From Alcanivorax sp. S6407 (GTDB taxonomy: Bacteria; Pseudomonadota; Gammaproteobacteria; Pseudomonadales; Alcanivoracaceae): a DNA stretch of 64,000 nt. The notes beneath the pieces are model-generated. The model worked only from the letters and a program-made list of their open reading frames with translations, was not told where the DNA came from and made no database searches. Positions within the stretch are counted from its first letter, which is position 1, and every line of letters starts with the position of its first letter. This document shows, one piece after another, positions 1 to 8,284 of the stretch. The DNA is taken from assembly GCF_023016115.1 (NCBI RefSeq), contig NZ_JALKBH010000002.1:434001-498000 (forward strand). Reading direction: 5' to 3'. A program made the position numbers and the translations under genes.

Positions 1-9
1 GTGAGCGGT

Positions 10-1047
10 TTATTCATCGCCCAGCGCAGCTTCCTCTTCCGCCTCTACCGGTGCATCACCGGGTACCGCCAGCAGCCGAGCGCGGATTTCTGTCTCGATT
101 TCCTGGGCAATAGCCGGGTTTTCACGCAGGTACTCACAGGCGTTCTGCTTGCCCTGGCCAATCTTGTCACCCTTGTAGGCATACCAGGCACCGGACTTGT
201 CCACCAGGCCCTGTTGTACACCCAGGTCCAGCACTTCACCCAACTGATTGATACCCTGGCCGTAAAGAATCTGGAATTCGGCCTGACGGAACGGCGGCGA
301 CACCTTGTTCTTCACCACCTTCACCCGGGTTTCGTTACCGGTCACTTCATCGCCCTGCTTCACCGCGCCGATACGACGGATATCCAGACGCACGGAGGAA
401 TAGAACTTGAGGGCGTTACCACCGGTGGTGGTTTCCGGGTTGCCGAACATCACACCGATCTTCATGCGGATCTGGTTGATGAACACCACCAGGCAGTTGG
501 CATTTTTCACGTTACCGGTGATTTTACGCAGCGCCTGGCTCATCAGACGGGCCTGCAGACCCACGTGGGCATCACCCATCTCGCCTTCGATTTCCGCTTT
601 CGGCACCAGCGCCGCCACGGAGTCGACAATGATCACGTCCACCGCGCCGGAGCGTACCAGCATGTCGGTGATTTCCAGGGCCTGTTCACCGGTGTCCGGC
701 TGGGACACGATCAGGTCGTCCACGTTCACGCCCAGCTTCTCGGCGTAGTCCGGGTCCAGCGCGTGCTCCGCATCCACGAAGGCACAGGTGGCGCCTTTCT
801 TCTGGGCTTCAGCAATGACGCTCAGGGTCAGGGTGGTCTTGCCTGAGGATTCCGGACCGTAGATTTCCACGATGCGGCCTTTCGGCAAACCGCCAATACC
901 CAGTGCGATGTCCAGCCCCAGGGAGCCGGTAGAAATCGCCGGGATGCGCTCACGCTTCTGGTCGCCCATGCGCATCACAGAACCTTTACCAAACTGACGT
1001 TCAATCTGGGACAGTGCGGCGGACAACGCCTTGGATTTATCGCTCAT
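10..1047 (-). CDS. recA: Recombinase RecA
   Basis: RecA forms the ATP-dependent filament on single-stranded DNA that drives homologous recombination and triggers LexA self-cleavage in the SOS response. The 345-residue length is normal for the family. The Walker A motif GPESSGKTT lies at about residues 64-72 and the start [20 protein letters not shown] is typical. The C-terminus is acidic ([11 protein letters not shown]), as in other RecA proteins. The stop codon is ten bases inside the window, so a recX gene, if present, lies outside. cinA is encoded upstream on the same strand with a gap of about 180 bases that holds a LexA-like box. Identification is close to certain. Confidence 0.99.
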   Translation of the reverse strand: MSDKSKALSAALSQIERQFGKGSVMRMGDQKRERIPAISTGSLGLDIALGIGGLPKGRIVEIYGPESSGKTTLTLSVIAEAQKKGATCAFVDAEHALDPDYAEKLGVNVDDLIVSQPDTGEQALEITDMLVRSGAVDVIIVDSVAALVPKAEIEGEMGDAHVGLQARLMSQALRKITGNVKNANCLVVFINQIRMKIGVMFGNPETTTGGNALKFYSSVRLDIRRIGAVKQGDEVTGNETRVKVVKNKVSPPFRQAEFQILYGQGINQLGEVLDLGVQQGLVDKSGAWYAYKGDKIGQGKQNACEYLRENPAIAQEIETEIRARLLAVPGDAPVEAEEEAALGDE

Positions 1048-1126
1048 TGTGACCCCTCTCCTTTATCGGCGTGACAGTCATTGCATCGCCGGTATCTGTG
1101 TCGCCAGACTGGCCTTTCAGGCAGCA

Positions 1127-1144
1127 CTGACAATATGGACAGTA
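1127..1144 (-). promoter_or_regulatory. Candidate LexA (SOS) box upstream of recA
   Basis: Read on the minus strand the site is TACTGTCCATATTGTCAG. The gammaproteobacterial SOS box is CTGT-N8-ACAG; this site matches CTGT-N8-TCAG, one mismatch, with the usual flanking TA. It sits about 80 bases upstream of the recA start, where SOS boxes of recA genes lie. Seen in sequence; LexA binding is inferred. Confidence 0.75.
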
Positions 1145-1224
1145 TTATGAACAGGTATTCCTGTCCTTTGCAACCCTGTTTGTCTGATCGCCGGTGTATT
1201 CACAAAACACCCGGCTGATTGTGA

Positions 1225-1713
1225 CTACTGCAGACGGGCATTCAAGCCCTCAATGGCCGCCAGGATGGTCTGCTGACGAACGGCATGGCGATCACCTTGA
1301 AACTGGAAGCACTGTGCCTCGGCATAGCCCAACTTCTGCCCCCAGGCGATCCAGACCGTGCCCACGGGTTTTTCCGGGGTACCACCGTCAGGGCCAGCGA
1401 TACCGGTGACCGCGACGCTGATATGACCACGGGAATGACCGATGGCACCGCGGGCCATTTCCAGCGCGGTCTCTTCGCTCACTGCGCCGTGGGCTTCCAG
1501 GGTGGCAGCGCTGACGCCCAGCATGTCCTGCTTGGCATCGTTGGAGTAGGTTACGAAACCACGCTCAAACCAGCGTGAGGAACCGGCGATTTCGGTCAGC
1601 TCGCGGGCAATCCCGCCACCGGTGCAGGACTCCGCCGTCACCGCCATCAGTTTCTGTTTGACCAGGGTATCCGCCAGCTGCTGCGCCGCCTGTTGAATTG
1701 CGTCCTGTTCCAC
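1225..1713 (-). CDS. pncC: CinA C-terminal-type nicotinamide-nucleotide amidohydrolase (PncC)
   Basis: This 162-residue protein is the stand-alone CinA C-terminal domain, which deamidates nicotinamide mononucleotide for NAD recycling. The family hallmarks AESCTGG (residues 27-33), VTGIAGPDGGTPEKPVGTVW and the spacing between them are present. The start is GTG with an AGGAC sequence upstream. It lacks the N-terminal MoCF-like domain, as in E. coli YgaD. It lies directly upstream of recA on the same strand, an arrangement common in Pseudomonas and relatives, where mutS is close on its other side. Here the neighbour is instead an AraC regulator; mutS is 31.7 kb away. Confidence 0.95.
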   Translation of the reverse strand: MEQDAIQQAAQQLADTLVKQKLMAVTAESCTGGGIARELTEIAGSSRWFERGFVTYSNDAKQDMLGVSAATLEAHGAVSEETALEMARGAIGHSRGHISVAVTGIAGPDGGTPEKPVGTVWIAWGQKLGYAEAQCFQFQGDRHAVRQQTILAAIEGLNARLQ

Positions 1714-1804
1714 TGTTGCTGTCCTGTCAGATGGGTGAGGCCCTCTCCAAGGGCGATCCAGCCACGTATCTTACCGGGCAGTGCTACGACTCGACACTAC
1801 CGCA

Positions 1805-2833
1805 TCACGCCGATTGTGCCGCCAGCCACTGTGAGGGAGCACAGCCCGCTTCGCGGCGAAAGGCGCGGGTAAAGTTGGCACTGTCCCGGTAGCCCAGTTC
1901 CAGGGCGATCTCCAACATGCTCAGCTGGCCCGCCCGAATCAGCTCGCAAGCCCGCTGGAAACGAATCTGCCGGGACAGCTCACGGAAACTTGCCCCCTCA
2001 TCCAGCAAACGCCGGTCCAGGGTTCGCGGCGAGATATTCAACAGCGCCGCCAGCTCCTCACGGGTGGTAATCACATCCCGTGAGTAGGTCAGCATGGCGG
2101 TGACCCACTCCACCAGTCGACCTTCTTTCAAGGTCTGCTGAGCCAGCTCGCTGCACTGGCGCTCCGCCAGTTTCAAGGCGCCGGGGTCGGCCATGGCCAG
2201 CTCGCGGTTGACCAGCCCGCGGGGATAGAGAATCCGGAACCCGGGCCGGATCGGCCAGCCAAAATGCCAGCGGGCCGGTTTCAGAGCGCCGTAGCGGTCC
2301 AGATGACGTGGCGTGCCGGTGGAAAGATAAAGATCGTAGGCGGGCATCTGCCCCTGCAACAGCGACAGGATTTCCCAATGCCAGGCCACCGCAATGGCCT
2401 CAATGTGAAACTGAAGGCAAAGAGCCGATTGGCCTGCGGCCACCGTCAGCAATACTTCGTCCTGCTCACCACCGCGCCGATACTGCAATCGGAAGGTGGG
2501 CATGATGATGCGGAAATACCGCGCCAGTAGCTGGAAGACATAGTCCAGATTTGGGCTGCTCAACATGGCGTAGCCGAGCATGCCGTGGGAACTGAGCTTG
2601 AGACTGCGCCCCAGTTCAAAGGCCCAGGGAAAGTCCGGGGCAACCCGGTACACCTCGGCGATCAGGCCCTCCACTTGGGGCAAACTCAAGCGCCCCTCCG
2701 GATCCGCCAGGGTCTGCGCGGCAATGCCTGCCTTGGCATGAATGGCCTCGACATCCAGCCCCTGCCCGGCCAGCAGTTCACCAAGCCGCGCGTAATAGCG
2801 GGCCGGGATAAAGGGAAGCGCATCCGTCGCCAT
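1805..2833 (-). CDS. AraC-family regulator, divergent from alkB
   Basis: A 342-residue regulator with an N-terminal ligand-sensing region of the type called arabinose-binding domain-like (roughly residues 10-200) and a C-terminal double helix-turn-helix (about 235-335, ending FTRAFRREAGCAPSQWLA). I chose the ATG at 2833 (MATDALPFIPARYY) because the family begins here; the reading frame stays open 35 codons further upstream but through the operator region. The gene diverges from the AlkB-rubredoxin gene, and the shared 133-bp gap has two copies of AAATGACAA 21 bp apart, so control of alkB by this protein in response to an alkane or a product is likely. Target and ligand are inferred. Confidence 0.9.
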   Translation of the reverse strand: MATDALPFIPARYYARLGELLAGQGLDVEAIHAKAGIAAQTLADPEGRLSLPQVEGLIAEVYRVAPDFPWAFELGRSLKLSSHGMLGYAMLSSPNLDYVFQLLARYFRIIMPTFRLQYRRGGEQDEVLLTVAAGQSALCLQFHIEAIAVAWHWEILSLLQGQMPAYDLYLSTGTPRHLDRYGALKPARWHFGWPIRPGFRILYPRGLVNRELAMADPGALKLAERQCSELAQQTLKEGRLVEWVTAMLTYSRDVITTREELAALLNISPRTLDRRLLDEGASFRELSRQIRFQRACELIRAGQLSMLEIALELGYRDSANFTRAFRREAGCAPSQWLAAQSA

Positions 2834-2851
2834 GGCGCACCTATGAAAATG

Positions 2852-2890
2852 CCTGTCAATAAATGACAACAGATTGACTACAAATGACAA
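2852..2890. promoter_or_regulatory. Phased half-sites between the AraC gene and alkB
   Basis: The sequence AAATGACAA occurs at 2861-2869 and again at 2882-2890, exactly 21 bp (two helical turns) apart. The first copy also forms a palindrome-like TGTCAATAAATGACA. Direct repeats two turns apart are the usual binding mode of AraC-family dimers. The site lies inside the divergent alkB/araC gap. Function is inferred. Confidence 0.5.
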
Positions 2891-2966
2891 GTTTGGCAAG
2901 CCCGAATCCGGGACGCTGCACTCACCGGTTTTATTCACTCAACGGTGACTTGCGAGGCAAACAACA

Positions 2967-4382
2967 ATGACAACCCCGACTCCCTCTTCGACTGTGCCCT
3001 GGACCGACCGAAAGTATCTGCTTTGGCTGGCCAGTCCGTTTCTGCCCCTGCTCGGCTTTATGACCCTGCTGGCAGGCTACCTGCTAGAGCAACCTGCCCT
3101 GTACTGGCTGATGCCGGTGTTCTTCTATGCCGTCCTGCCCCTGCTGGACTGGCTGGTGGGTACTGACATCAACAATCCGCCGGAAAGTGCCGTGGCCCAG
3201 CTGGAAGCCAACCGCTACTACCGCGCCATTGTCTATGCCTACATCCCGGCGCAGTACGCCACCACCATCATGGCGGTCTGGCTGGCAACCACCACGGATA
3301 CCGGCATACCCGGCCTGATCGCCCTGCTGATTACCGCCGGCCTGATCAATGGCGTGGCCATCAATACTGCCCACGAGCTGGGCCACAAACGTGCCGATCT
3401 GGAAAAATGGCTGGCCAAGATCACCCTGGCCCCGGTGGCCTATGGACACTTCTTTGTGGAACACAACCGCGGCCACCACAAGAACGTGGCCACCCCGCGT
3501 GATCCAGCCAGCTCGCGCATGGGCGAAACCTTCTATGCCTTTCTGCCGCGCACCATGATCGGCAGCCTGCGCTCCGCCTGGGAACTGGAAGGTGAACGAC
3601 TGGCGCGTCAGGGCAAGTCAGTGTGGTCTTTTGACAACGAAAACCTGCGTGCCTGGGCCATGACCTTGGTGCTGTTCGGCGCCCTGACCCTGTGGCTCGG
3701 TACCGGTGCGCTGGCGTTCCTGCTGATCCAGGCGTTCTTCGGCGCAGCCCTGCTGGAGGTAGTGAACTATCTGGAACATTACGGCCTGCTGCGCCAATGG
3801 GACGAACGCACCCAGCGTTATGAGCGCTGTGCACCCAGCCACTCCTGGAACAGCAACAATGTGGTGACCAACCTGCTGCTCTACCAGCTGCAGCGTCACT
3901 CCGATCATCACGCCAACCCGACCCGACGCTTTCAGTCCCTGCGCCACTTTGACGAATCTCCGCAGCTGCCTTCAGGCTATGCGTCCATGCTGATTCTGGC
4001 CTACTTCCCGCCACTCTGGTTCAAGGTGATGAACCCGCGGGTGGCAAAGCACTACGGCGGTGATATCAGCAAGGCACACCTGTACGGCCCGAAGCGGGAG
4101 CAACTGATCAGAAAGTGGCAGACCGCAACCACCAGCAGCCCGCAAAGCGTTGCCAATGAGACGTCTGCACAAGCGCAACAAGATGCTGACAAGACAGCAT
4201 CCGCGAGCCGCCATCGCTGCACCAACTGCGGCTATATCTATGATGAAATTCACGGCAACCCGAGCGAAGGCTTTGTGCCCGGCACGTCATGGAAAGCCAT
4301 TCCTGCAGAGTGGTCCTGCCCGGAATGTGCAGTGAGGGACAAGGCAGACTTTGTCCCGCTGTTGGCGGATGCCAACCAGTAA
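2967..4382 (+). CDS. alkB: Alkane 1-monooxygenase AlkB fused to C-terminal rubredoxin
   Basis: A membrane diiron hydroxylase that oxidises the terminal methyl group of n-alkanes, here carrying its own rubredoxin electron donor. The hydroxylase part (about residues 1-385) has hydrophobic helices and the eight-histidine signature: HELGHK at 136-141, HFFVEHNRGHHK at 161-172, NYLEHYG around H271, and LQRHSDHH ending at 315. After a 25-residue Ala/Gln/Ser/Thr-rich linker, a rubredoxin domain (about 415-465) shows CTNCGY (C418, C421) and CPEC (C451, C454), the four iron ligands. Stand-alone AlkB is about 400 residues, so the extra length is the fusion. AlkB-rubredoxin fusions are known from actinobacteria and some marine proteobacteria. 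A reductase partner is not encoded nearby. An intrinsic terminator follows. Confidence 0.97.
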   Translation: MTTPTPSSTVPWTDRKYLLWLASPFLPLLGFMTLLAGYLLEQPALYWLMPVFFYAVLPLLDWLVGTDINNPPESAVAQLEANRYYRAIVYAYIPAQYATTIMAVWLATTTDTGIPGLIALLITAGLINGVAINTAHELGHKRADLEKWLAKITLAPVAYGHFFVEHNRGHHKNVATPRDPASSRMGETFYAFLPRTMIGSLRSAWELEGERLARQGKSVWSFDNENLRAWAMTLVLFGALTLWLGTGALAFLLIQAFFGAALLEVVNYLEHYGLLRQWDERTQRYERCAPSHSWNSNNVVTNLLLYQLQRHSDHHANPTRRFQSLRHFDESPQLPSGYASMLILAYFPPLWFKVMNPRVAKHYGGDISKAHLYGPKREQLIRKWQTATTSSPQSVANETSAQAQQDADKTASASRHRCTNCGYIYDEIHGNPSEGFVPGTSWKAIPAEWSCPECAVRDKADFVPLLADANQ

Positions 4383-4394
4383 CCCATCAAACTC

Positions 4395-4418
4395 AGCCCG
4401 GTTCGCCGGGCTTTTTTT
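4395..4418 (+). terminator. Intrinsic terminator after alkB
   Basis: A GCCCGG/CCGGGC stem with a short TTCG loop is followed by seven T, starting 13 bases after the alkB stop codon. Confidence 0.9.
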
Positions 4419-4538
4419 GCGGTTCATCGCGGGTTTGTGGGAATCTGCTGTTCCAGCGCTCTACTCCGCCCTGAGTGAAATCGATGCCAGCAGGGATTCA
4501 GCGTGCTGAACGAAAAGAGTTTTGATCCTGGGTTTTTG

Positions 4539-4566
4539 TTCGCCCCTCCAGTGGGGCTCCTACAGC
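4539..4566. repeat. Pseudomonas-type REP-like palindrome
   Basis: Read on the minus strand this is a GTAGGAGC...GGCGAA element: GCCCC and GGGGC arms (4542-4557) flanked by CTCCTACA on one side and TTCG on the other. The layout matches the well-known Pseudomonas REP consensus (TGTAGGAGCGGGCTTGCCCGCGAA). Similar elements lie at 36110-36140 and, as a half element, at 44856-44872. Confidence 0.6.
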
Positions 4567-4576
4567 AAGATCCGCC

Positions 4577-4603
4577 CTCGGTGAACTCTGTGCCCTCTGT
4601 GGT
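4577..4603 (+). repeat. Three 9-bp degenerate tandem repeats
   Basis: Three consecutive nonamers, CTCGGTGAA, CTCTGTGCC and CTCTGTGGT, lie in the gap after alkB. Copies of the same phrase occur after mutS at 36177-36203 and, inverted, at 36013-36039. Confidence 0.6.
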
Positions 4604-4620
4604 AAATCCGCTTTTGATCT

Positions 4621-4682
4621 TTGCGTGTTGCGTGATGCATGAAGCGTGAAGCGTGAAGCGTGTTGCGGCCGCAGAGCGGCCC
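4621..4682 (+). repeat. Heptad tandem repeat followed by GC-rich palindrome
   Basis: Six 7-bp units with core (A/T)(T/A)GC(G/A)TG run from 4621 to 4662 and lead into TTGCGGCCGCAGAGCGGC. The same heptad-plus-palindrome module occurs at 58265-58314, again directly beside a bidirectional terminator. It occupies part of the 394-base gap between alkB and the first WS/DGAT gene; the rest of that gap holds the terminators, the REP and the nonamers. Confidence 0.7.
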
Positions 4683-4713
4683 AAAAAAAGAGCCCGAAAC
4701 GGGCTCTTTTTTG
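4683..4713. terminator. Bidirectional terminator between alkB and WS/DGAT 1
   Basis: A run of A, then GAGCCCG/CGGGCTC stem with an AAA-type loop, then a run of T. Either strand yields a hairpin followed by T residues, so it can end the minus-strand acyltransferase transcript and back up alkB termination. Confidence 0.9.
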
Positions 4714-4776
4714 TGTCCAGACGGGTTTCGATTTCAGTGTCAGCCCCACAAGGAAGCAAGGGGCAGACCCGGCAAA

Positions 4777-6129
4777 TCAGCCTTCCAGCTCCACCAGCGA
4801 TTCTTCCAGATAATCCAGCATACGCTGAATCCGTGGCAGGGTTTCGCGGCAGGCGATGATGCCGAATTCGAGACTGTCGCAGTAGCTGAACACGGTGATA
4901 TTCAGGGCGTAACCGTGCATCACCAGGGATACCGGGTAGGACGCCAGCATCTTGGCATCGCCCATGTACAGTGGCTGCTTCGGCCCCGGCACATTGGAAA
5001 TCACCAGATTGAACAGCGGGTTTACCCGGCCGGAAATCCCGGTCATCTGGCCCACGGACAACGGCAGGTTGGAGATCATGGTGAAGATATCGATCTCGGC
5101 CTTTTCCATGGAGCGGAGACGATCTTTCACCCCGTTCATGGAATCCTTGATGGCTTCCAGGCGCTCCACCGGATCATGCAGATGGGTACCCAGGCTGACC
5201 TGCACCGTGGTGATCGCATTACCGCCCTCACCGGATTCTTCCATGGAGCGCAGCGCCACCGGTACCTGGGCCACCAGCGGGTCGTTGGGCAGCTTGTCCA
5301 GAGACAACAGGTAGCGACGCATGGCGCCACCGCACATGGCCAGGAACATATCGTTGACGGTGCCGTTGTGTTTCTCGGCAGCCTTCTTGATGCGCTCCAG
5401 TGACCAGGACTGGGCAGCGAAGCGGCGCGCACCGGTGACCCGGTGGTTGAATACCGTCTTGGGGGCCTGGTAGATGGTCTTGATGTTGCTTTCCTTGGGC
5501 TGACGCATCAGGTCGACAAACTGGCTGGTGCCCCGCTGCACATTACGCAGAGACTTGATCAGGCCCACTGGCGCCGCCTTCTTCTTTTTGCGCTTCTGCG
5601 GCAGGCGGGTATTCCACTCGGAAGACCACGGCGGCGGGAAGCTGGTATCCGGGCTGGTGGACATGCGCGATTGCAGCAGGTTCATACCGCCAGCACCATC
5701 CATCATGGAGTGGTGCATCTTGTTGTAGACCGCAAAACGGTTCCCTTCCAGCCCCTCGATCAGGTAGCTCTCCCACAGCGGACGGCTGGGGTCGAGGCGC
5801 TGGGCATGCAGACGTGACACCAGCGCCAACAGCTCACGCACCCGGCCGGGACGCGGCAGTGCCGAGTGACGCACGTGATAGTCGATATCGAAGTTCTCAT
5901 CGGTCACCCAGGAGGCATCCACCTTGCCGGGCACCCGAGAGTGCAGCTTCTGATTGAACGGACGGCAGATACCTTCCACATCCACCATGCGGCGATAGTT
6001 CTGTTCCAGGTAATCATCAGGGGCATCCTCAGGCAGACCATAGAGCTGCAGCATGCCGATGTGCATGGGGGTTTCGCGGGTTTCCATCATCAGAAAACCG
6101 GCGTCAAAAATGGAAAGTTTCTTGCCCAC
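4777..6129 (-). CDS. Wax ester synthase/diacylglycerol acyltransferase (WS/DGAT) no. 1
   Basis: A 450-residue bifunctional acyltransferase that esterifies acyl-CoA to fatty alcohols (wax esters) or diacylglycerol (triacylglycerols) for intracellular lipid storage. The catalytic motif HHSMMDG is at residues 139-145, PLWE follows DPSRP at about 115-120, and the structural NDMFLA motif lies near residue 270. Length equals the AtfA/WS-DGAT family. It shares long identical blocks with the second copy at 12401-13750 (for example DENFDIDYHVRHSALPRPGR), so they are paralogues. No neighbour on its strand; it ends at a strong bidirectional terminator. Which of the two Alcanivorax-type AtfA forms it corresponds to cannot be decided here. 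Confidence 0.96.
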   Translation of the reverse strand: MGKKLSIFDAGFLMMETRETPMHIGMLQLYGLPEDAPDDYLEQNYRRMVDVEGICRPFNQKLHSRVPGKVDASWVTDENFDIDYHVRHSALPRPGRVRELLALVSRLHAQRLDPSRPLWESYLIEGLEGNRFAVYNKMHHSMMDGAGGMNLLQSRMSTSPDTSFPPPWSSEWNTRLPQKRKKKKAAPVGLIKSLRNVQRGTSQFVDLMRQPKESNIKTIYQAPKTVFNHRVTGARRFAAQSWSLERIKKAAEKHNGTVNDMFLAMCGGAMRRYLLSLDKLPNDPLVAQVPVALRSMEESGEGGNAITTVQVSLGTHLHDPVERLEAIKDSMNGVKDRLRSMEKAEIDIFTMISNLPLSVGQMTGISGRVNPLFNLVISNVPGPKQPLYMGDAKMLASYPVSLVMHGYALNITVFSYCDSLEFGIIACRETLPRIQRMLDYLEESLVELEG

Positions 6130-6365
6130 TGTGCATTCTCCTGAGCGATAGCGCCTTAATGTGCCTGTAACCTACGCCGGGCATGAAAAGTGCACCATGA
6201 CAGAACCCGGTTCGGAATGAGCCATCTGGACAACGCTTTACGTTCTGTTACGCTCAGCACATGACTGATGCCTTTGCTCCCGTACTGGTGAGCCTGCCTT
6301 CCTCCTTCCTGACAATCACCCCTGCAAGCGGCGTGGTTGCGAGCATCCCTGCCTTTCTCTCCTGA

Positions 6366-6400
6366 CGCCGAACGGCCGTGCCTGCGCCGGAAGTTCGGCG
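6366..6400 (+). other. Leader hairpin upstream of rnk
   Basis: CGCCGAAC (6366-6373) pairs with GTTCGGCG (6393-6400) around a GC-rich loop, 50 bases before the rnk start. The rest of the 320-base gap from 6130 to 6449 shows no gene that I can support. No T-run follows, so this is a leader structure rather than a terminator. Confidence 0.4.
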
Positions 6401-6449
6401 CCAACAGCACCTTCATCCTTACCAACGCCGCCCTTGTCAGGAGAACAAA

Positions 6450-6839
6450 ATGGCCAATTTACCCCCTATTACGGTCACCACCGTGGACCGCGCCCGTCTC
6501 TATGCCCTGCTGGAACAGCAGCCCGATGACAGCGATGAAACCGAGCACCTTTATGTTGAACTGGAACGCGCCCGTATCGTCACGCCGGAGCAACTTCCCG
6601 AGGGCACCGTTTGCCTGGGCAGTCATCTGCGTTTTCGTGACACCGACAGCGGCAAGGAGCACCAGCGCGTGCTGGTGTTGCCGCAAGACACCGGCCACTA
6701 CCCGGATGCCATCTCCATCCTCAGCCCGGCGGGGGCTGCCCTGCTGGGGCTAAGCGTCGGCGACAGCATTCACTGGCCGTACCGGCAACGCACCCTGCAC
6801 TTGCAGCTGCTGGAGGTCAGCAGCGCCGAACCGGGTTAA
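6450..6839 (+). CDS. rnk: Nucleoside diphosphate kinase regulator Rnk (GreA/GreB C-terminal-like)
   Basis: A 129-residue protein with the Rnk layout: a short helical N-terminal part (VDRARLYALLEQQP...) and a GreA/GreB-type FKBP-like C-terminal domain (about 45-125, with VLVLPQDTG and ISILSPAGAALLGLSVGDSIHWP). Rnk binds RNA polymerase and influences nucleoside diphosphate kinase level in E. coli and Pseudomonas. I chose the ATG at 6450, which has CAGGAGAAC just upstream; the longer open frame from 6378 has no such site and adds an unrelated tail. It is a single gene between the WS/DGAT gene and fumC. Confidence 0.88.
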   Translation: MANLPPITVTTVDRARLYALLEQQPDDSDETEHLYVELERARIVTPEQLPEGTVCLGSHLRFRDTDSGKEHQRVLVLPQDTGHYPDAISILSPAGAALLGLSVGDSIHWPYRQRTLHLQLLEVSSAEPG

Positions 6840-6904
6840 CCCCCGGTTCCCGGCAGCCTCTCAACTGCTACACTCAAAACAAGGGCAATGACAGGGAGAA
6901 CTAC

Positions 6905-8284
6905 ATGACACGCTTCCGCATCGAGAAAGACAGCATGGGCGAGCTCGAGGTACCTTCGGACGCCCTCTATGGCGCCCAGACACAACGCGCCATCGACAAC
7001 TTCCCGGTCAGTGGACAGCGACTTCCTGCCGCCTTTGTTCGTGCCCTGCTGCTGGCCAAACGCGCCGCCGCCGAAGCCAACAGCCAGCTGGAGCAGATCC
7101 CCACCGCAATGGGTGAGGCGATTTGTCACTGCGTGGACGAGCTACTCGACGGGGACTTCATGGAACACTTCCCGGTGGACGTGTTCCAGACCGGCTCCGG
7201 CACCAGCTCCAACATGAATGCCAACGAGGTACTGGCGACCCTGGCCAGCCGTCGTTACGGCCAGCCGGTCAGTCCCAACGATCACATCAACTTCGGCCAG
7301 AGCAGCAATGATGTGATCCCCTCGTCTATCCACATCAGCGCCGCCCTCGCCCTGGCGGAAGACCTGCTGCCCGCCCTTGAGCATCTGGTCACCGTCACCC
7401 GGGAAAAAGCCACACAGGTACACCGCTTTGTGAAAACCGGTCGCACTCATCTGATGGATGCCATGCCCGTGCGCATGAGCCAGTCACTCAACGCCTGGGC
7501 AGACCAGATCGAACACAACATCCGCCAGCTGCAACACCTGCAACCCTCGCTGCAGAGCCTGGCCCAGGGCGGCACCGCGGTGGGCACCGGCATCAATGCT
7601 CACCCCGATTTCGCTGTCCGTTTCAGCCAGGCGCTCAGTACAGACACCGGCCTGACCTTTACCCCGGCAGCCAATTTCTTTACCCATATCGGCTCCCAGG
7701 ACATAGCCGTGGCCCTGTCCGGGCAACTGAAAACCACCGCCGTGTCGATCATGAAGATCGCCAACGATCTGCGCTGGATGAATTCCGGTCCATTGGCCGG
7801 GCTGGGCGAGATTGAACTGGAAGCGCTGCAACCGGGTTCCTCGATCATGCCCGGCAAGGTCAACCCGGTGATTCCGGAAGCCGCCGCCATGGTCGCCGCC
7901 CAGGTGATTGGCAACGACACCACCCTGACAGTAGCCGGGCAATCGGGGAATTTTGAACTGAATGTGATGCTTCCGCTGGTGGCAAAAAATCTGCTGGAAA
8001 GCCTCACCCTGCTCAGCAACGTGAGCCGGCTGCTGGCCGACAAGGCCATCGCCACTTTCACGGTGAGAGAAGACAAGCTCAATGAGGCCCTGGCTCGCAA
8101 CCCGATTCTGGTCACCGCCCTCAACCCCATCATCGGTTACCTGAAAGCTGCCGAGATTGCCAAGCTGGCCTACAAGGAAGGCCGGCCGATTATCGAGGTG
8201 GCCGAGGAGCACACCGACCTGGGCCGGGAGGAACTGGAACGGCTGCTGGACCCGGCCACCCTGACAGAAGGCAACCCGGGCTGA
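6905..8284 (+). CDS. fumC: Fumarate hydratase class II
   Basis: The iron-independent, heat-stable fumarase that interconverts fumarate and malate in the TCA cycle. Length 459 residues is standard. The superfamily signature GSSIMPGKVNP lies at about residues 316-326, and the catalytic region TGRTHLMDAMPVRMSQ is present near residue 180. SGTSSNMNANEV near residue 100 is the fumarate-binding segment. The stop codon overlaps the start of a LysR regulator (ATGA), so the two are co-transcribed and translationally coupled; the regulator may act on fumC or a distant target. Class II fumarases often take over under iron limitation or oxidative stress, but no Fur or SoxR site was identified here. Confidence 0.97.
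   Translation: MTRFRIEKDSMGELEVPSDALYGAQTQRAIDNFPVSGQRLPAAFVRALLLAKRAAAEANSQLEQIPTAMGEAICHCVDELLDGDFMEHFPVDVFQTGSGTSSNMNANEVLATLASRRYGQPVSPNDHINFGQSSNDVIPSSIHISAALALAEDLLPALEHLVTVTREKATQVHRFVKTGRTHLMDAMPVRMSQSLNAWADQIEHNIRQLQHLQPSLQSLAQGGTAVGTGINAHPDFAVRFSQALSTDTGLTFTPAANFFTHIGSQDIAVALSGQLKTTAVSIMKIANDLRWMNSGPLAGLGEIELEALQPGSSIMPGKVNPVIPEAAAMVAAQVIGNDTTLTVAGQSGNFELNVMLPLVAKNLLESLTLLSNVSRLLADKAIATFTVREDKLNEALARNPILVTALNPIIGYLKAAEIAKLAYKEGRPIIEVAEEHTDLGREELERLLDPATLTEGNPG

Noticed and set aside
4533-4612. Small gene after alkB
   Set aside because: Sequence is explained by REP-like and 9-bp repeat units with no conserved frame.
4660-5403. 247-codon plus-strand frame over the first WS/DGAT gene
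   Set aside because: Antisense to a clear acyltransferase; no start site support.
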